A stretch of 64,000 bases of DNA, from positions 37,710,042-37,774,041 of the forward strand of contig JAVLUZ010000154.1 of assembly GCA_036768485.1 (NCBI GenBank). The letters run 5' to 3'. Every line of letters starts with the position of its first letter. The stretch's first letter is position 1. Positions 22,906 to 34,329 of this stretch are shown piece by piece. Under the pieces are notes generated by a model. It saw only the letters and a program-made list of their open reading frames with translations, had not been told where the DNA came from and did not search any database. A program made the translations under genes and the position numbers. The stretch is from Mermis nigrescens. Lineage: Eukaryota; Nematoda; Enoplea; Mermithida; Mermithidae.

Positions 22906-23268
22906 TTACCAACAGGGTGGCCTGGCCACTCACCCGGGAATCCGGGAAACCTGGGAAAAGCCCGGGAATTTTTTTGGCACCCGGGAAAAACCCAGGATTT
23001 TCGTCAAGAAATTTACTTTGAACTCAGTTTTTGGAGGCCAAAAATATTGAATTAATAATACAATGTTACATTTTTTATCGCTTTTAGTATCAAACTAGTT
23101 TACGTGTTTTAATATTGTTCATGTAGCATTTATTTCCGTTTTCTTCTCGCCCATTGTCACATCGTTGATTGCTATTTGTGTATTCTCTGTTTTATATAGC
23201 TAGTAGCTATTTGTACTATTGTTCGCTGAGCACACATGCACATAGGGGTGGGGTGGGGGGGTATTACC

Positions 23269-25166
23269 CAGCGAACGACCGGGCCCAAAATTTGGCCGGG
23301 ACCGGGACCGGGCTTTTGAGGCCGGGACCGGACCGGGACCGGGACCGGGCCTTGTAATATAAATAATAGGTAGGCCTTGCATGATGTAGGCACAAATTGA
23401 CATATACATTTGCTGCACTGAGACATCAAAAATCCTTCATTCAGAGGCATAGTCAGGGTCTTAAATTGAACGCTTTGTTACCAATAGCACGGAAACCAGA
23501 TTTTAAGAACAACAATTTGTCAACATGTTTTTTTGACAAATTGTCAGGAAGCAGTGTTTTTTTGTACAAGGTCCGTTTGTACATGTACTAAGATGGTCCC
23601 CAAAAGTCTATGTACATTTTGTACACGCAAGTTTTTGTGTACTATAATATAGTACAGTAACGATTTTAGTGTGGTGAAACGGGGTTTTCGATCTTTGGTA
23701 GTGTATTTTAGCTGATTTTTAGGTTTCTGACGCCAAAAATTACTGAAAATTGTTTCTAAACGGCGCGAAGCGCCGAAAAAATTCGACATTCTTCCATTCA
23801 AAATGCAAATTCTGCTATTTTAAACATATATAGGACAAACAATTACTCATATCGGTTCGCGCCACAAATTTCCGGGAATTTTACACCTTTTTATAGTCTT
23901 CGTCTTCCCGAAAATCTTTGTACATTTTGTACACATATATAAATTTTTGGGTAATATTATATGGTACAGTAGCGATTTTAGTGAGGTAAAAAGTTGTTGT
24001 TCGACTTTTGGTAGTGTATTTTAGCTAATTTCTGGGTCTCTAAGGGCAAAACTCACTAAGAATCGTCTTAAAACGGCGTAAAGCGCTGAAAAACTTGACA
24101 TTTTTTCCTTTTAAATGCAATTTCTGCTATTATAAAGATATATAGAACAAACAATTACTCATTCCGGCGCGAAGCGCCGAAGAGTTTGCAAATTTAAGAC
24201 CTTTTTTGCAGTTTTTGTGTTCCCAAAAATCTTTGTACATGTACAAAGACGGTCCCGAAAAGTCTATGTACATCGGGAAAAATCTTTGCCGAGTACAAAA
24301 AAACTGTCAAGAAGCAGTACGCAAAATCAATAGGTCACAGTGATACAGAAGAAGCAAAAATACAGTGGAGGGGACATAATTAATTTAAACAACAAGTTAA
24401 TCACATAAGACATTGATCTTAGCAATAAGAATCACAAAATAGTGGCTAATCATTTGAGTGGAATAATATGAGATTGTATTTATTTGCTTGGACGAGTTCT
24501 CGAGTAAATTTTTGCCTAAGTAGAATAAAAAAAGCTAAGGCTACAAAGGAATAGTCACAGGTGCATAGGTTGCCGACAAAACTGCTTTTTTCTTCGACAG
24601 AATTTTTTAAGACAAGTCTCGAGTTCTCTTGAGCAAGCTATTATTAGTCACTGTCACGTAGACAACAAAAGAAATCTTTACACTTTTTGCATAAATTAAT
24701 ATTCATACCAATGTCTCTTTATGTTAAATTGTGAGGGTTGCACACTCTTATCGTGCTTAAGCAGTCTAGTAGTCAGTATAACAAAATAATGCTATGTTTT
24801 TTTGAATACACATATCATTCCCATTATTTGCGGAAAAGTCGACATATCGGCATTTTGAAAAATTCTATTTTATGCACGATTTTAATGCGCATAAATGCAT
24901 AAAATAAGATTCACGCGTCGAGATATGAATGAGATCGGGGACACACGAATATAACGAGTTGCATCAGTCCAAATTAAGTGCGAAATGGATACATAGAGAG
25001 TGCTTACTGATTCACGTGCTACAAAGGTTCAGATTATGCACGCATGTATAGCATTACACGCTTCTCTAAGTTAGGTACGTTGAATGCCTTGCATAATCTA
25101 TAAGGCCCGGCCCAGGCCCGGCCGTTCTGAGGCCGGGACCGGGACCGGGCGCCCGGTCGTTCCTTG
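23269..25166. mobile_element. 1.9-kb hAT-like element (family D)
   Basis: Left end CAGCGAACGACCGGGC, inverse of right end CAAGGAACGACCGGGC. The target duplication GTATTACC is identical on both sides (23261-23268, 25167-25174). Subterminal GGGACC/CCGGGA arrays lie at 23290-23350 and 25105-25160. The middle is plain AT-rich sequence plus a family B MITE, with no transposase. Confidence 0.8.
23552..24306 (-). mobile_element. hAT MITE, family B, long form
   Basis: Minus-oriented 755-bp copy from CAGTGTTTTTTTGTACAAGG to GAGTACAAAAAAACTG. Target duplication TCAGGAAG (23544-23551) / TCAAGAAG (24307-24314), 7/8. It is longer than its relatives because the hairpin-bearing middle is present about twice (hairpins near 23762, a decayed one near 24080, and 24164). 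Confidence 0.8.
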
Positions 25167-25574
25167 GTATTACCCCCCTGAGGGGTCAGCTAGACCGGTA
25201 CTGTCTGGCGATTTTGAGCAAACTGGTCTTGTTCTGCATCATTTTTGACATCAAAATCAGTAAAAATGTCAAAATTTTTCCGGCGCTTCGCGCTAGATTA
25301 GTACTTTGAAGTACTTTTTACTCAAAAAGCGCCCAAAACTGATAAATTTTTGCATTTTTTAGTGTTAAAAGTGATATAATACAGTCAAAATGGACTAAAA
25401 ATGCTTTTAAAATGTGTTATTAACACGAAAAAACGTTTTATAGGCTATTTTGACCATTTTGATCATTAAAACAGCAAAAAAAATCGTGAACGTTAAATTA
25501 ACTGTTTTAGATTTTTGGCATTTCACCCCCCTGCCGACCATGACCTTGTGCACCTATGTCGCTAAGACGTTTTT

Positions 25575-25895
25575 GCAACTGTTTTTTTTGTACTCGGCAA
25601 AGATTTTTCCCGATGTGCAAAGACTTCGGGACCGTCTTTGTACATGTACAAAGATTTTTGGGAAGACTAAAATTGCAAAAAGGTCTGAAATTCGCAAAAT
25701 TTTCGGCGCTCAGCGCCGAAATGAATAATTGTGTGTTCTGTATATCTTTATAATGGCAGAGATTGCATTTCAAAGGGAAAAATGTCAAATTTTTCGGCGC
25801 TTCGCGCCGTTTTAAGACGATTCTTAGTGATTTTTGCCCTTAGAGACTCAGAAATTAGCTAAAATACCCTATCAAAGGTTGAACAACTCTGTTTT
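25575..25895 (+). mobile_element. Family B MITE, 3'-truncated
   Basis: Begins CTGTTTTTTTTGTACTCGGC and follows the family through both hairpins and the GAACAACTCTGTTTTT segment, then breaks into a second partial copy. Confidence 0.65.
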
Positions 25896-25991
25896 TTAGA
25901 GATTTTTGGGAAGACAAAAACTGTAAAAAGATGTAAAATTCCCAAAAATTTTCGGCGCTTTGCGCCGATATGAGTAATTGTTTGTCCAATG

Positions 25992-27023
25992 CAGGGGCGG
26001 ATTTAATTATTAGCCAAAAATATTTGGCGAGATAAAGAATGGATAAGCAATTTCCAAAGATTTTTGGCCGTCAGTGACCATAACTTCTCAAATTTTTCCG
26101 GCGCTTCGCGCCGGATGATACCTATTAATGACATTTATTTACTTTCTTGGCGACATGGAAGCACGTTTTTTTGTATTCGGCAAAGATTTTTCCCGATGTA
26201 CAAAGACTTTTCGGGACCGTCTTTATATATGTACAAAGATTTTCGGGAAGACAAAAACCGCAAAAAAGGTTAGAAATTCGCATAAATTTTCGACGCTTCG
26301 CGCCGTAATGAGGAATTGTGTGTCCTAATAGCAGAAATTGCATTTCGAAAGGAAAAATATCGAATTTTTCGGCGCTTCGCGCCGTTTTAAGACGATCCTT
26401 AATGATTTTTGCCCTCATAAATTCAGGAATTAGCCAAAATACACTACCAAAGGTCGAACAACTCTATTTTTACCACACTAAAGTCGCTACCATACTATAT
26501 CATAGTATCCAAAAATTTGTGTGTACAAAATGTGCAAAGACTTTTAGGGACCATCTTTGTATAGGTACAAACGGACGTTGTACCAAAAAACACTGCCTGT
26601 AAGCCATTTTCTATTCATGTAGGTTTCAAAACAATTTTAACATTCATTTTTGCATAGTTTTCTTCTATTTTCAATTAAAAACTTCGATGTTTCGCATCAA
26701 ATGCTATAAATGCAGGAAATCAAGCAGTAAATCATGCTTCTAGACGTCTATCCGCCTTGATTTCACAATTTTTTCGGCGCCTCGCGCCAGATTTTTGTTA
26801 AATTCCAAGAAATTTAATGATTTTTTCGCACAAAATTGTCTAACATTTAAAAAGTTTTAGAAAAAATATTGCGTCAGGTGATTTTATGTAAAAGTATACA
26901 ATGTAAAACACCGAAAAAACGCCATTTTGCGCATTAAGAGCAAATTTTTCGACCTCTTTTTGACTTTCTGGAAATGTTGGGATACCGCCCCACCCCCTTA
27001 AGAAAATTCTAGATCCGCCACTG
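25992..27023. mobile_element. 1.0-kb hAT-like element (family G)
   Basis: Left end CAGGGGCGGATTTAATTATT, inverse of right end CAGTGGCGGATCTAGAATTT, a start widely seen in hAT elements. The flanks GTCCAATG and ATCCTATA are each a decayed form of GTCCTATA, the sequence found in uninterrupted family B copies. It contains the family B copy at 26162-26595. Confidence 0.7.
26162..26595 (+). mobile_element. hAT MITE, family B
   Basis: 434 bp, CACGTTTTTTTGTATTCGGC to ...CCAAAAAACACTG. Flanks CATGGAAG and CCTGTAAG match 6/8. Hairpins near 26290 and 26370. It is the innermost member of the nest. Confidence 0.75.
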
Positions 27024-27624
27024 ATCCTATATATCTTCAAAATGGAACAATTTGCACTTAGAATGGAAAAATGCCAAATTTTTCGGCGCTTCGCGCCGTT
27101 TTGAAGTAAATTTTCAGTAATTTCTGGGGTGAGAAACCAGAAATTAGCTGAAATACACTACGAAAGATCGAAAACCCTGTTTTGTAACACTAAAATCGCT
27201 ACTGTTACTATATTATAGGTTGTGAGAACTGCTATCGACAACTCGTTAGCATCATTGAAAAAGAAATTATAATTGTTCCAAAACGTTTCGTGTAGTATTT
27301 GCATTTGTTTGATTAAAAGTTGCTTGTGCCTTATCCTTTTTCATGTTCTTATCATGACACTTCTTCGTATATAGTGTGCGTTTAAAGCATGATTTAAAAC
27401 CGGGAAATTGTCCATAAATCACCCGGGAATTTTATTTTGGGAAACCAGTAGCCACCCTGTACGAAGCACCTGGCTATCTACCAATTTTTGGTTTTCACCC
27501 CTCTCTGAAAGTTTGACCTCGGGCACCTATGTTATGTGCCACAAATCAATAATTTGATGTTTTATTTACATTTCAGTAGATGAGTTGAAGTTGAAATGTT
27601 AAGCTCTCAATGCATTATGATTAG

Positions 27625-27800
27625 TTGGATTACTTATTGGTTGGTCTGATGTGTTCGAACAAAAGCACCTCTTCAGTTGTCGAGTATGTGCCTTGCTCTT
27701 ACAGTAAACAGGGATGTACCTGTTACTGTGTCGAGGAAGATTTGATTCTTCATATCAAGCATTGCCTAGTAAGCTTACCTGCTTATCTCTTTATTTATCA
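27625..27800 (+). other. Possible zinc-finger exon fragment (TRAF/SIAH-like)
   Basis: An open plus frame contains VEYVPCSYSKQGCTCYCVEE and then DLILHIKHCL, a C-x6-C-x11-H-x3-C pattern resembling zf-TRAF or SIAH-type fingers (PCxYxxxGC). A plausible splice donor (CTAGTAAGC) follows directly at about 27767, and an acceptor-like TTTACATTTCAG ends at 27576, but in-frame stops lie between that acceptor and the finger. It could be a decayed exon, captured host sequence or chance. It is the only piece here that looks like host protein rather than transposon. Confidence 0.25.
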
Positions 27801-28149
27801 GCTTAACGTAGTCATTTGGATGCACAGGATTGCTGGTCTCCAATGGAGAATTGAGATTAGTCAAATTTATTATATCAAAAGATTTTCGAATTGTTAAATT
27901 TATATACATACATATGGTGATAATCAAATTATCAAATTCGGTTATATATTTTATAAATTAATTTATATAACTTTTTTCGTTCCAAGAAAGTTGATGAGGT
28001 GAAAGTGTATGTACCTAAAACGTACCCAGGCCCACATCCAGGATTCGGCCAGGGGGAGGGTGAACCCAACCTAACTTGGTCTATACTCTGGAAAATTCGT
28101 CGGGATAGCTCGTAAAAACCGCATTTTTCGACGTTTTTCGACATGCTCT

Positions 28150-29990
28150 ATCCATTCAGATCATGAATTATCGAATTTCATAAAAAAATTTTCTACTGAA
28201 TAGGCCATAAAAAGTGTAGTTGTTTGGTCGCGCTTAAGCGAAATTATGGAAAATACTTCACATCTGGCAAGGCGTCGATAATTCGAAGATTCGTCAAAGA
28301 CAGAGCTATTTTTTCATGTTTTAGCGCATTACTATTTTACCTTCCAAAATTTCTTTTTGGCTCAGGGAGGGGCGGCGGCCATTCCTTAATACGGCCCCGT
28401 ACTAACCTACTCGGGGGTGTATGCATGCAGGCACGATTTTTGCGGTCCGAAACTCGAGAACTTTTTCTGAAATACCTTCGGAGGTACCTACACAAAACGG
28501 AGTGCATTTTTTTACATTTCAAACCATGCTCTACGGGGAACTGAAAATAGAATCTTTCTACAAAGGTTTTCGGATCTTTGTGCATCAAAATTTTAGCCTT
28601 AAACGGTTTTGTAGCGGTTTTGTTTGAAATTTCGCATAGCTTCAGAAGAGACAGTCGTAATTGCATCATTGTTGTCGTAATTAATTGACTTTTTCTGGGT
28701 CAAAGAGACTATAAGCGTTAAAATTAGTACTCTATATCGCGACGCGAGACGTCGAAAGTTTCGGGCTTTTTTGATAAAAAGATGTATATAAATCTTTATT
28801 ATCTTCAGTGCATTAACCCTTCCAAAAAAATTTGGTTGTAAGGGAGGGGCATCCACCCCGTTTTCGCCCCTCCTGCTTATGCAAGTCTATCTAGAATTTC
28901 ATGTCGAGGAGGGGCGGAAATTCTAAAGTCATTTATCTCGAAAAATAATGGCATTTGTTAGCGTTTTTCGGCGAGCTTTATAATTTTTATGCGTCGCTAA
29001 AAAATGCTGAAAATCTATATGCACTTCGATGCGAGAAAAATTTTAAAAAACGCACTGAGATGAAATCTGTTTTAGCAAAGATTTCAATAGCGCTTCGAGA
29101 TTTCTTTATTTGCTTCCTTCGAAAGATCCTTGTGAGAAACAAAAATTTTATTTCTAGAAGATGCCGCCGCCCCGTAATTTTTTCATATTTTTCATACATT
29201 TTTTGGATATTTACATACGTACCTATGCATGTCTTGTACTTATTAAAAATTCACTTACTTTCTTTGTTGTTTAAAAGTATTATTTCACATTTACCTAAAT
29301 ATTTTTGACCACTTGAAAATTTTTTGGCTTCTACGAAACGAAGCTCTCTCGGAGAAAGCATAATAAGCTTGACAGTTTAATTTTTTTAACAAATATAGGT
29401 GCGGCGTCATTTCTTCTAGTGTTGTGCTGTGTTTCGTCGTATCGTCGTAATGTGTGAGACTACATGCGTTAAGCTGCAGTAATTTTAGCCATCTTTGGCC
29501 ATTTTAATCTTTAATTTTCTTGCCAAATTTCAGCGTCAAACGCTTCAATGACATTTTGACGAACGTTTCCCGTATTCTAGTGTTCAGAAATTTTGAAAAA
29601 ATCTTGGAAATTTGTATGATAGAAATGATTCCACACTGAAAGATAGCGAGATAGAGATTATTTTTAGTAAAGAAGTAACTTTTTTGTCAGTTTTGAGAAA
29701 AGTTGGCATACCGACCAGCGCACCCCTGTCCAGAAACTAGCTCTCGAAACAGCAATATAAAAGATATTGTAAGTTTTTTTTACAATTCTTATGTGACACC
29801 TCGATTTTAACAAGACCTGTAAAGTTTTTTAGTACAGAAATGATGAAGTTGCACTTATCTCAACTGATGCAAACTCCGACAAGTTGTCCGACACAAATCT
29901 TTGTGGTAAGCAAATGGAAATTTCGGAAGGTGTGTATCAAATGCGAGTCTGTAACAAAGCAGGTAGGCAAGCACCACACATGAGCGTATG
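28150..29990. other. No gene recognised
   Basis: AT-rich sequence with GGAGGGGCGG-type patches at 28365, 28840 and 28905 that may be decayed transposon ends. The frames of 106-117 codons at 28224-28669 and 28955-29308 resemble nothing I know. Confidence 0.55.
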
Positions 29991-29999
29991 GGTCTGGGC

Positions 30000-30223
30000 C
30001 ACACATGGGCGTGGGGGTTTGTACTCCAAAAGTTGAAAAACCCCCGCAGATCACTGTAGACCCCCAGAATTCTTTTTTTAGTAGGTAACATTTTTGGCGA
30101 TTTGACCTGTCCTGAATCTGAAAGAGCCCCAAATCGACAGACCCACAGAATTGAATTCTTGTGCTATTTCCGGCAACTTGGCCCCATCGGGCCGCCCAGA
30201 ATTTCGTTGCTCCCATGTATGGT
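30000..30223 (+). mobile_element. Family A hAT-like element, divergent copy
   Basis: Starts CACACATGGGCGTGGGGG and ends GCTCCCATGTATG, the family A termini, but the middle (GATCACTGTAGACCCCCAGA, TTGGCCCCATCGGGCC) belongs to a second subfamily also seen at 38063, 39721 and 44500. Flanking octamers do not match. Confidence 0.6.
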
Positions 30224-30380
30224 ACGTTCATGTACATACATTTTACATAATTAAGCGTTTCGTTTGTAATTATGAAATGTTAAATGACTTGTAACCGTGA
30301 ATAAAAATGACTCAACATGCAGGGGAACCGCGTTCATTTTATACGCACATTAATATTTTGACAACGTTATTTGAATAGAC

Positions 30381-30483
<103 letters not shown>

Positions 30484-31351
30484 CTATCTTCGGCAAATCA
30501 ACAAATGAAGACGATTCGAATGTGCAGCGAGAGCCTTGTGAGTATTGCACAGAAAGATACTATCAAAAGTGCTATGACACTGCGTTCATCAACAGGCAGA
30601 GCGTTTAGAATTTGCTTTATCTACCTTCCTTATTCAGCTTAACGTTTTCTTTCAGTGATCAGAAAGACGCATGTTTTTTTCAAAAATGCACAACAGTTAT
30701 AGTCTAAATTGAAATATAAGCATACTCTCACTCAGAGGCACATAAAGTGCAAACTCGCCTTTACTAGGTCCTTGCGCAGGTGAGTTTTTAGCCATAAGGT
30801 ATATGATCACATCTGGGCATTGACGGACATTTCAGTGTATGTACCTACCTAGATTCCAAAATTCAATTTTTATAATTTTGTACCAAATTTTCGCATTGTT
30901 TTAATTCCAATGGATCGTGCTTGATGCGCAACGTCGAACTATGTTCTTTCTTATCGCTATACTACCATTTTAACAGGCCATTTTATTTCGGTTCTAACCA
31001 TGCATACACACGTCGAATGTGAGTTCTTGCTAACCTCACATAGGGCAACGACCAAATTCTGGGGATCTACAGATTTTTGTGGGGTCTATCGGTTTCTCGG
31101 GGTTTTAACCTCCCACGCCTCCTCCACGCCCATGTGTGGTCACAAGACCCCTAGAATGGAAGAATGAGAAATTTTCTAATATATGCTTGAAATCGACCAG
31201 GAACTATGGAATAAGGTAGTTTCAATGATATTTTAGCATTTTCACTAGTTTTTGAGGTGATTTTGGCCTTCGTAAAAGGCTCACTTTTTGACTCCTCCCA
31301 GACCGGCTGATCCCTTTCAGATCGGCCCTGCTGTGTATCTATAATGCCAAC

Positions 31352-32376
31352 TAGAGATGCACCGGTGCCGATTTTGCTGCTGCCGGTGCCGGTGACAATA
31401 TAATGCTATACTTTGTGTATGCGAATCTGTTTAAGGGGATCGAGTAGGTAACGATAATGCAGCTAGCGCATATCTTCATATAAATAGTTGATGTATCGTT
31501 TTTGTTCATGTTCACGTAAGATCCACTAGCTTTTGCTATAAGCTTTCTATTATTATTATTTTTTTCGCCGCATGTTTATGATATAAAGCATGAAAATTCC
31601 GAGGGTGGGCTAGTCTGGAAGTTTTTCAATGCTACTTTTTGTTGGGCATTAAAGGAATGGGTAGTTGACTATGCTCTAAAAACACAATTTTTACTTTTCT
31701 TACTGAACTTTCTCATTAAAATATAAAATCAACTGATTTTCCAAAAAAATTCAATGAAATTCAACGACAAATGGTCCAAAATTTTTATTTAGAGCAAAGG
31801 ATTGAAAAAATTAATGCCTTGAGCCAACAGATCAGTGCAAAGCGTTGAACATCATATTTTCTATTGTTTTTTAAAGTCAAAAGTTCTGCAGGAATCAGCT
31901 TCATTTTCCTAGGGTTCAGCTAGCAACTATTCTCCGGAACTCAGCGCCATGAAGTGCTTCCTCAGGAAACATGTTCGCTTGTAAATGTGCACGTCGGTAT
32001 TCTGTCGAATCCAGTTGCTACATAATAATGCCTACTTAAGAGTTCAAATAATCATCATTCTGTTTTCAAAAAATTCTACAATTAATTTAATAACGTTCTT
32101 TCATGTCAAACAGCCAAATTTTTGCCTCAATTTCGTAATATTTTATGACTTGCGTACATGATGAGTCAAAATCTTAGTGCAATCACTGCAAAAATGCAAT
32201 TATTATTGACTAATCGAATATTAATGGCTGCATTTGAACATGATTCAACAATAGAGTGAAACGCTACATTTGTAATTTTTTAGTAAATAAAGACGAGATA
32301 ATCATGTAGCTAAAATCTGTATTATTAGTTGGCAACGGCGTCGGTGCGAGCTGGCACCGGCTCGGTGCCGATGCTA
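31352..32376. mobile_element. 1.0-kb hAT-like element (family H)
   Basis: Left end TAGAGATGCACCGGTGCCG, inverse of right end TAGCATCGGCACCGAGCC, a hAT-style start, with GC-rich CCGGTG arrays at both ends in an otherwise AT-rich body. Flanks ATGCCAAC and GTCCTATC match only 5/8, so the boundary is tentative. Confidence 0.5.
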
Positions 32377-32384
32377 GTCCTATC

Positions 32385-32662
32385 TACACCTGGGTGTGGG
32401 GAGGGGGTTTGGGGGTATGTATCCCCCTCCGAGAAACCAAAATACCCCAACCCCCACAGAAACCGAAATACCCTCCCGGAAATCAATTTTTGAAATTTTT
32501 TTATTTTTCCGCAATTTTTTGATGCCAATGGATAGTGCTCGATGAGAAACGTTGAAAAATGGTGATTTTTCGCCCTTACCACCATTTTTAAGGCCATTTT
32601 TTACCTTTTTTTACCTTCAAAAAATCTTGCACCACCCAGAATTTTCTTGCTGCCCACGTATG
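32385..32662 (+). mobile_element. Family A hAT MITE
   Basis: Ends TACACCTGGGTGTGGGG and GCTGCCCACGTATG. Target duplication GTCCTATC (32377-32384) / GTCCCATC (32663-32670), 7/8. Core CAATGGATAGTGCTCGATGA and GAGAAACGTTGAAAAATGGT is shared by the whole family. Confidence 0.85.
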
Positions 32663-32670
32663 GTCCCATC

Positions 32671-33328
32671 CATATCTGGGCAATGGCTGACGGTTCGCCC
32701 CGTCCAACTTCCAGCCAAAAAGGTGGGTGGGTCCTTAGACCCTGAAAAAGGTGGGTCTGTCCCTGAAAAAAGTTGGGTCCGTGCCTGAAAAAGTTGGGTT
32801 GTTCAGCTTAATCAGTGGGTCAGTCACCACACCTGGGCGTGGGAGGTTTGGGGGGTATGCACCCCCAGAAACCAAAATATACCCCCAGAAATCAAAATAC
32901 CCCCCAGAATTCAATTTTTAAAATTATTTTTTCGTTTTTTCGCAATTTTTTGATGCCAATGGATAGTTCTTGATGAGAAACGTCGAAAAATGGTGTTTTT
33001 ATCGCCATACCACCATTTTTAAGGCCATTTTTTGACCTTCAAAAAATCTTGCATCCCTCAGAATTTTTTTGCTGCCTACGTATGGTCAGTCACTGAAAAA
33101 ATGTGGGTCAATCCATGAAAAAGGTGTCGAACAGTGTAATAAGATGGTTCCTGTGCATGTTTTGCAATCTGATCATGATATACTGTATCTAGCATTTCCT
33201 CAAATTATCTAAAAAGATTTTCTCCCTGTACAAAACATAGCCCCCGTCCAAGTTACCACACTGCCCCGTCCAACTTGTGGTTCGGCCCGTCCTGGTAATG
33301 GGCCGATATGGGGCATTGCCCAAGTGTG
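32671..33328 (+). mobile_element. hAT-like element X between two family A copies
   Basis: Starts CATATCTGGGCAATGGCTGA, and the inverse of its right end reads CACACTTGGGCAATGCCCC. It is bounded on both sides by GTCCCATC (32663-32670 and 33329-33336). The inside carries a GTCCAACTT/GGTGGGTCC repeat and an inserted family A copy. Related ends lie at 46280-46640. Confidence 0.65.
32828..33084 (+). mobile_element. Family A hAT MITE inserted in element X
   Basis: Ends CACACCTGGGCGTGGG and GCTGCCTACGTATG. The nonamer GTCAGTCAC is identical on both sides (32819-32827, 33085-33093). Confidence 0.85.
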
Positions 33329-33336
33329 GTCCCATC

Positions 33337-33862
33337 CACACCTGGGCGTGGGGGGTTTGGGGGAGTATGCAACCCCCGAAAAACCAAAATACCCCCCCCC
33401 CTAGAAATCAAAATACCCCCCAGAATTCAATTTTTGAAATTTTTTTCGTTTTTGTCGCAATTTTTTGATGCCAATGGATAGTGCTTGATGAGAAACGTCG
33501 AAAAAGGTGTTTTTTACGCCATGTCACCACACATGGGCGTGGGGGTATGCACCCCCAGACGTTGAAATACACCTTCCCCAGAAATCAAAATACCCCCCCC
33601 CAGAATTCAAATTTTGAAAATTTGTTCTGCTTTTTCAGCGATTTTTTGATGCCATTGGATAGTGCTCGATGAGAAACGTCGAAAATTGGTGTTTTTTTCG
33701 CCATACGACCACTTTTAAGACCCTTTTTTGACTTTTAAAAATTTTTCCACCCCCCCCAGAATTCCGGTGCTGCCCACCTATGCATGCCACCATTTTTAAG
33801 GCCATTTTTTGACCTTCGAAAAATCTTGCACCCCCTCAGAATTTTCTTGCTGCCCACGTATG
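33337..33862 (+). mobile_element. Family A MITE split by another family A copy
   Basis: Left half 33337-33527 and right half 33791-33862 join to one family A sequence. Flanks GTCCCATC (33329-33336) and GTCCCAGG (33863-33870). The break falls in the GCCATACCACCATTTTT stretch. Confidence 0.8.
33528..33782 (+). mobile_element. Family A MITE nested in its own family
   Basis: Ends CACACATGGGCGTGGGGG and GCTGCCCACCTATG. The octamers CATGTCAC (33520-33527) and CATGCCAC (33783-33790) come from the host copy itself and match 7/8. Confidence 0.85.
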
Positions 33863-33870
33863 GTCCCAGG

Positions 33871-34290
33871 GCAGCAAGAGAATTCTGGGGTGCAAGCTTT
33901 TTTGAAGGTCTAAAAATGGCCTTAAAAATGGTGGTTTGGCGATAAAAACACCATTTTTCAACGTTTCTCATCAAGCACTATCCATTGGCATCAAAAAATT
34001 GCGAAAAAAACGAAAAAATTTTCAAAAATCGAATTCTGGGGGGGGTATTTTGGTTCCTGGGGGCTATGCATCCCCTCCAGAAGGCCAAATCCCCCATGAA
34101 TCAAAATACTCCACCAGAATTCAATTTTTGAAAATTTTTTCCGCAACTTCTTGGTGCCAATGGATAGTGCTCGATGAGAAACGTTGAAAAATGGTGTTTT
34201 TTTGCCATACCCCCATTTTTAAGGCCATGTTTTGAACTTTAAAAAATCTTTCAGCCCCCTTCCCCGAATTTTGGTGCTGCCCACCTATGG
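33871..34290. mobile_element. Two truncated family A copies, head to head
   Basis: 33871-34076 is a minus copy lacking its first bases (starts GCAGCAAGAG). 34078-34290 is a plus copy lacking its left end, ending GCTGCCCACCTATGG. They meet in the C-rich segment. Confidence 0.7.
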
Positions 34291-34329
34291 TGCCAACATT
34301 TTTGAAATCAAATGTCCCGAGCATAGGAG

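Larger units (their letters stand above)
25896..27220 (+). mobile_element. Family B MITE split by a 1.0-kb insertion
   Basis: Left part 25896-25991 stops inside the conserved TTTGTCC(TATA) segment and the right part resumes at 27024 with ATCCTATATATCTTC. Intact relatives read GTCCTATA at this point (12937, 51083). The right part carries the GGCGCTTCGCGCC hairpin (27086) and the CACTAAAATCGCTACTG-type end. Confidence 0.65.
22913..27459. mobile_element. 4.5-kb hAT-like element (family F), nest host
   Basis: Ends CAGGGTGGC are inverted at both sides, with GC-rich CCCGGGAA arrays just inside (22933-22998 and about 27414-27435). The flanks join to reproduce the uninterrupted sequence at 18838-18890 (CGTTTTTA..GAAGCAC..TTGGTTTTCA), so this is an insertion. 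The exact target duplication is blurred (TACCAA / TACGAAGC). It encloses further elements listed below. Confidence 0.65.

Noticed and set aside
13044..26418. Short frames rich in FxxxVQRFLG or TCTKTVPKSLCT-type peptides on both strands
   Set aside because: They repeat at every family B MITE because of the TTTGTACATGTACAAAG palindrome; they are not a gene family.
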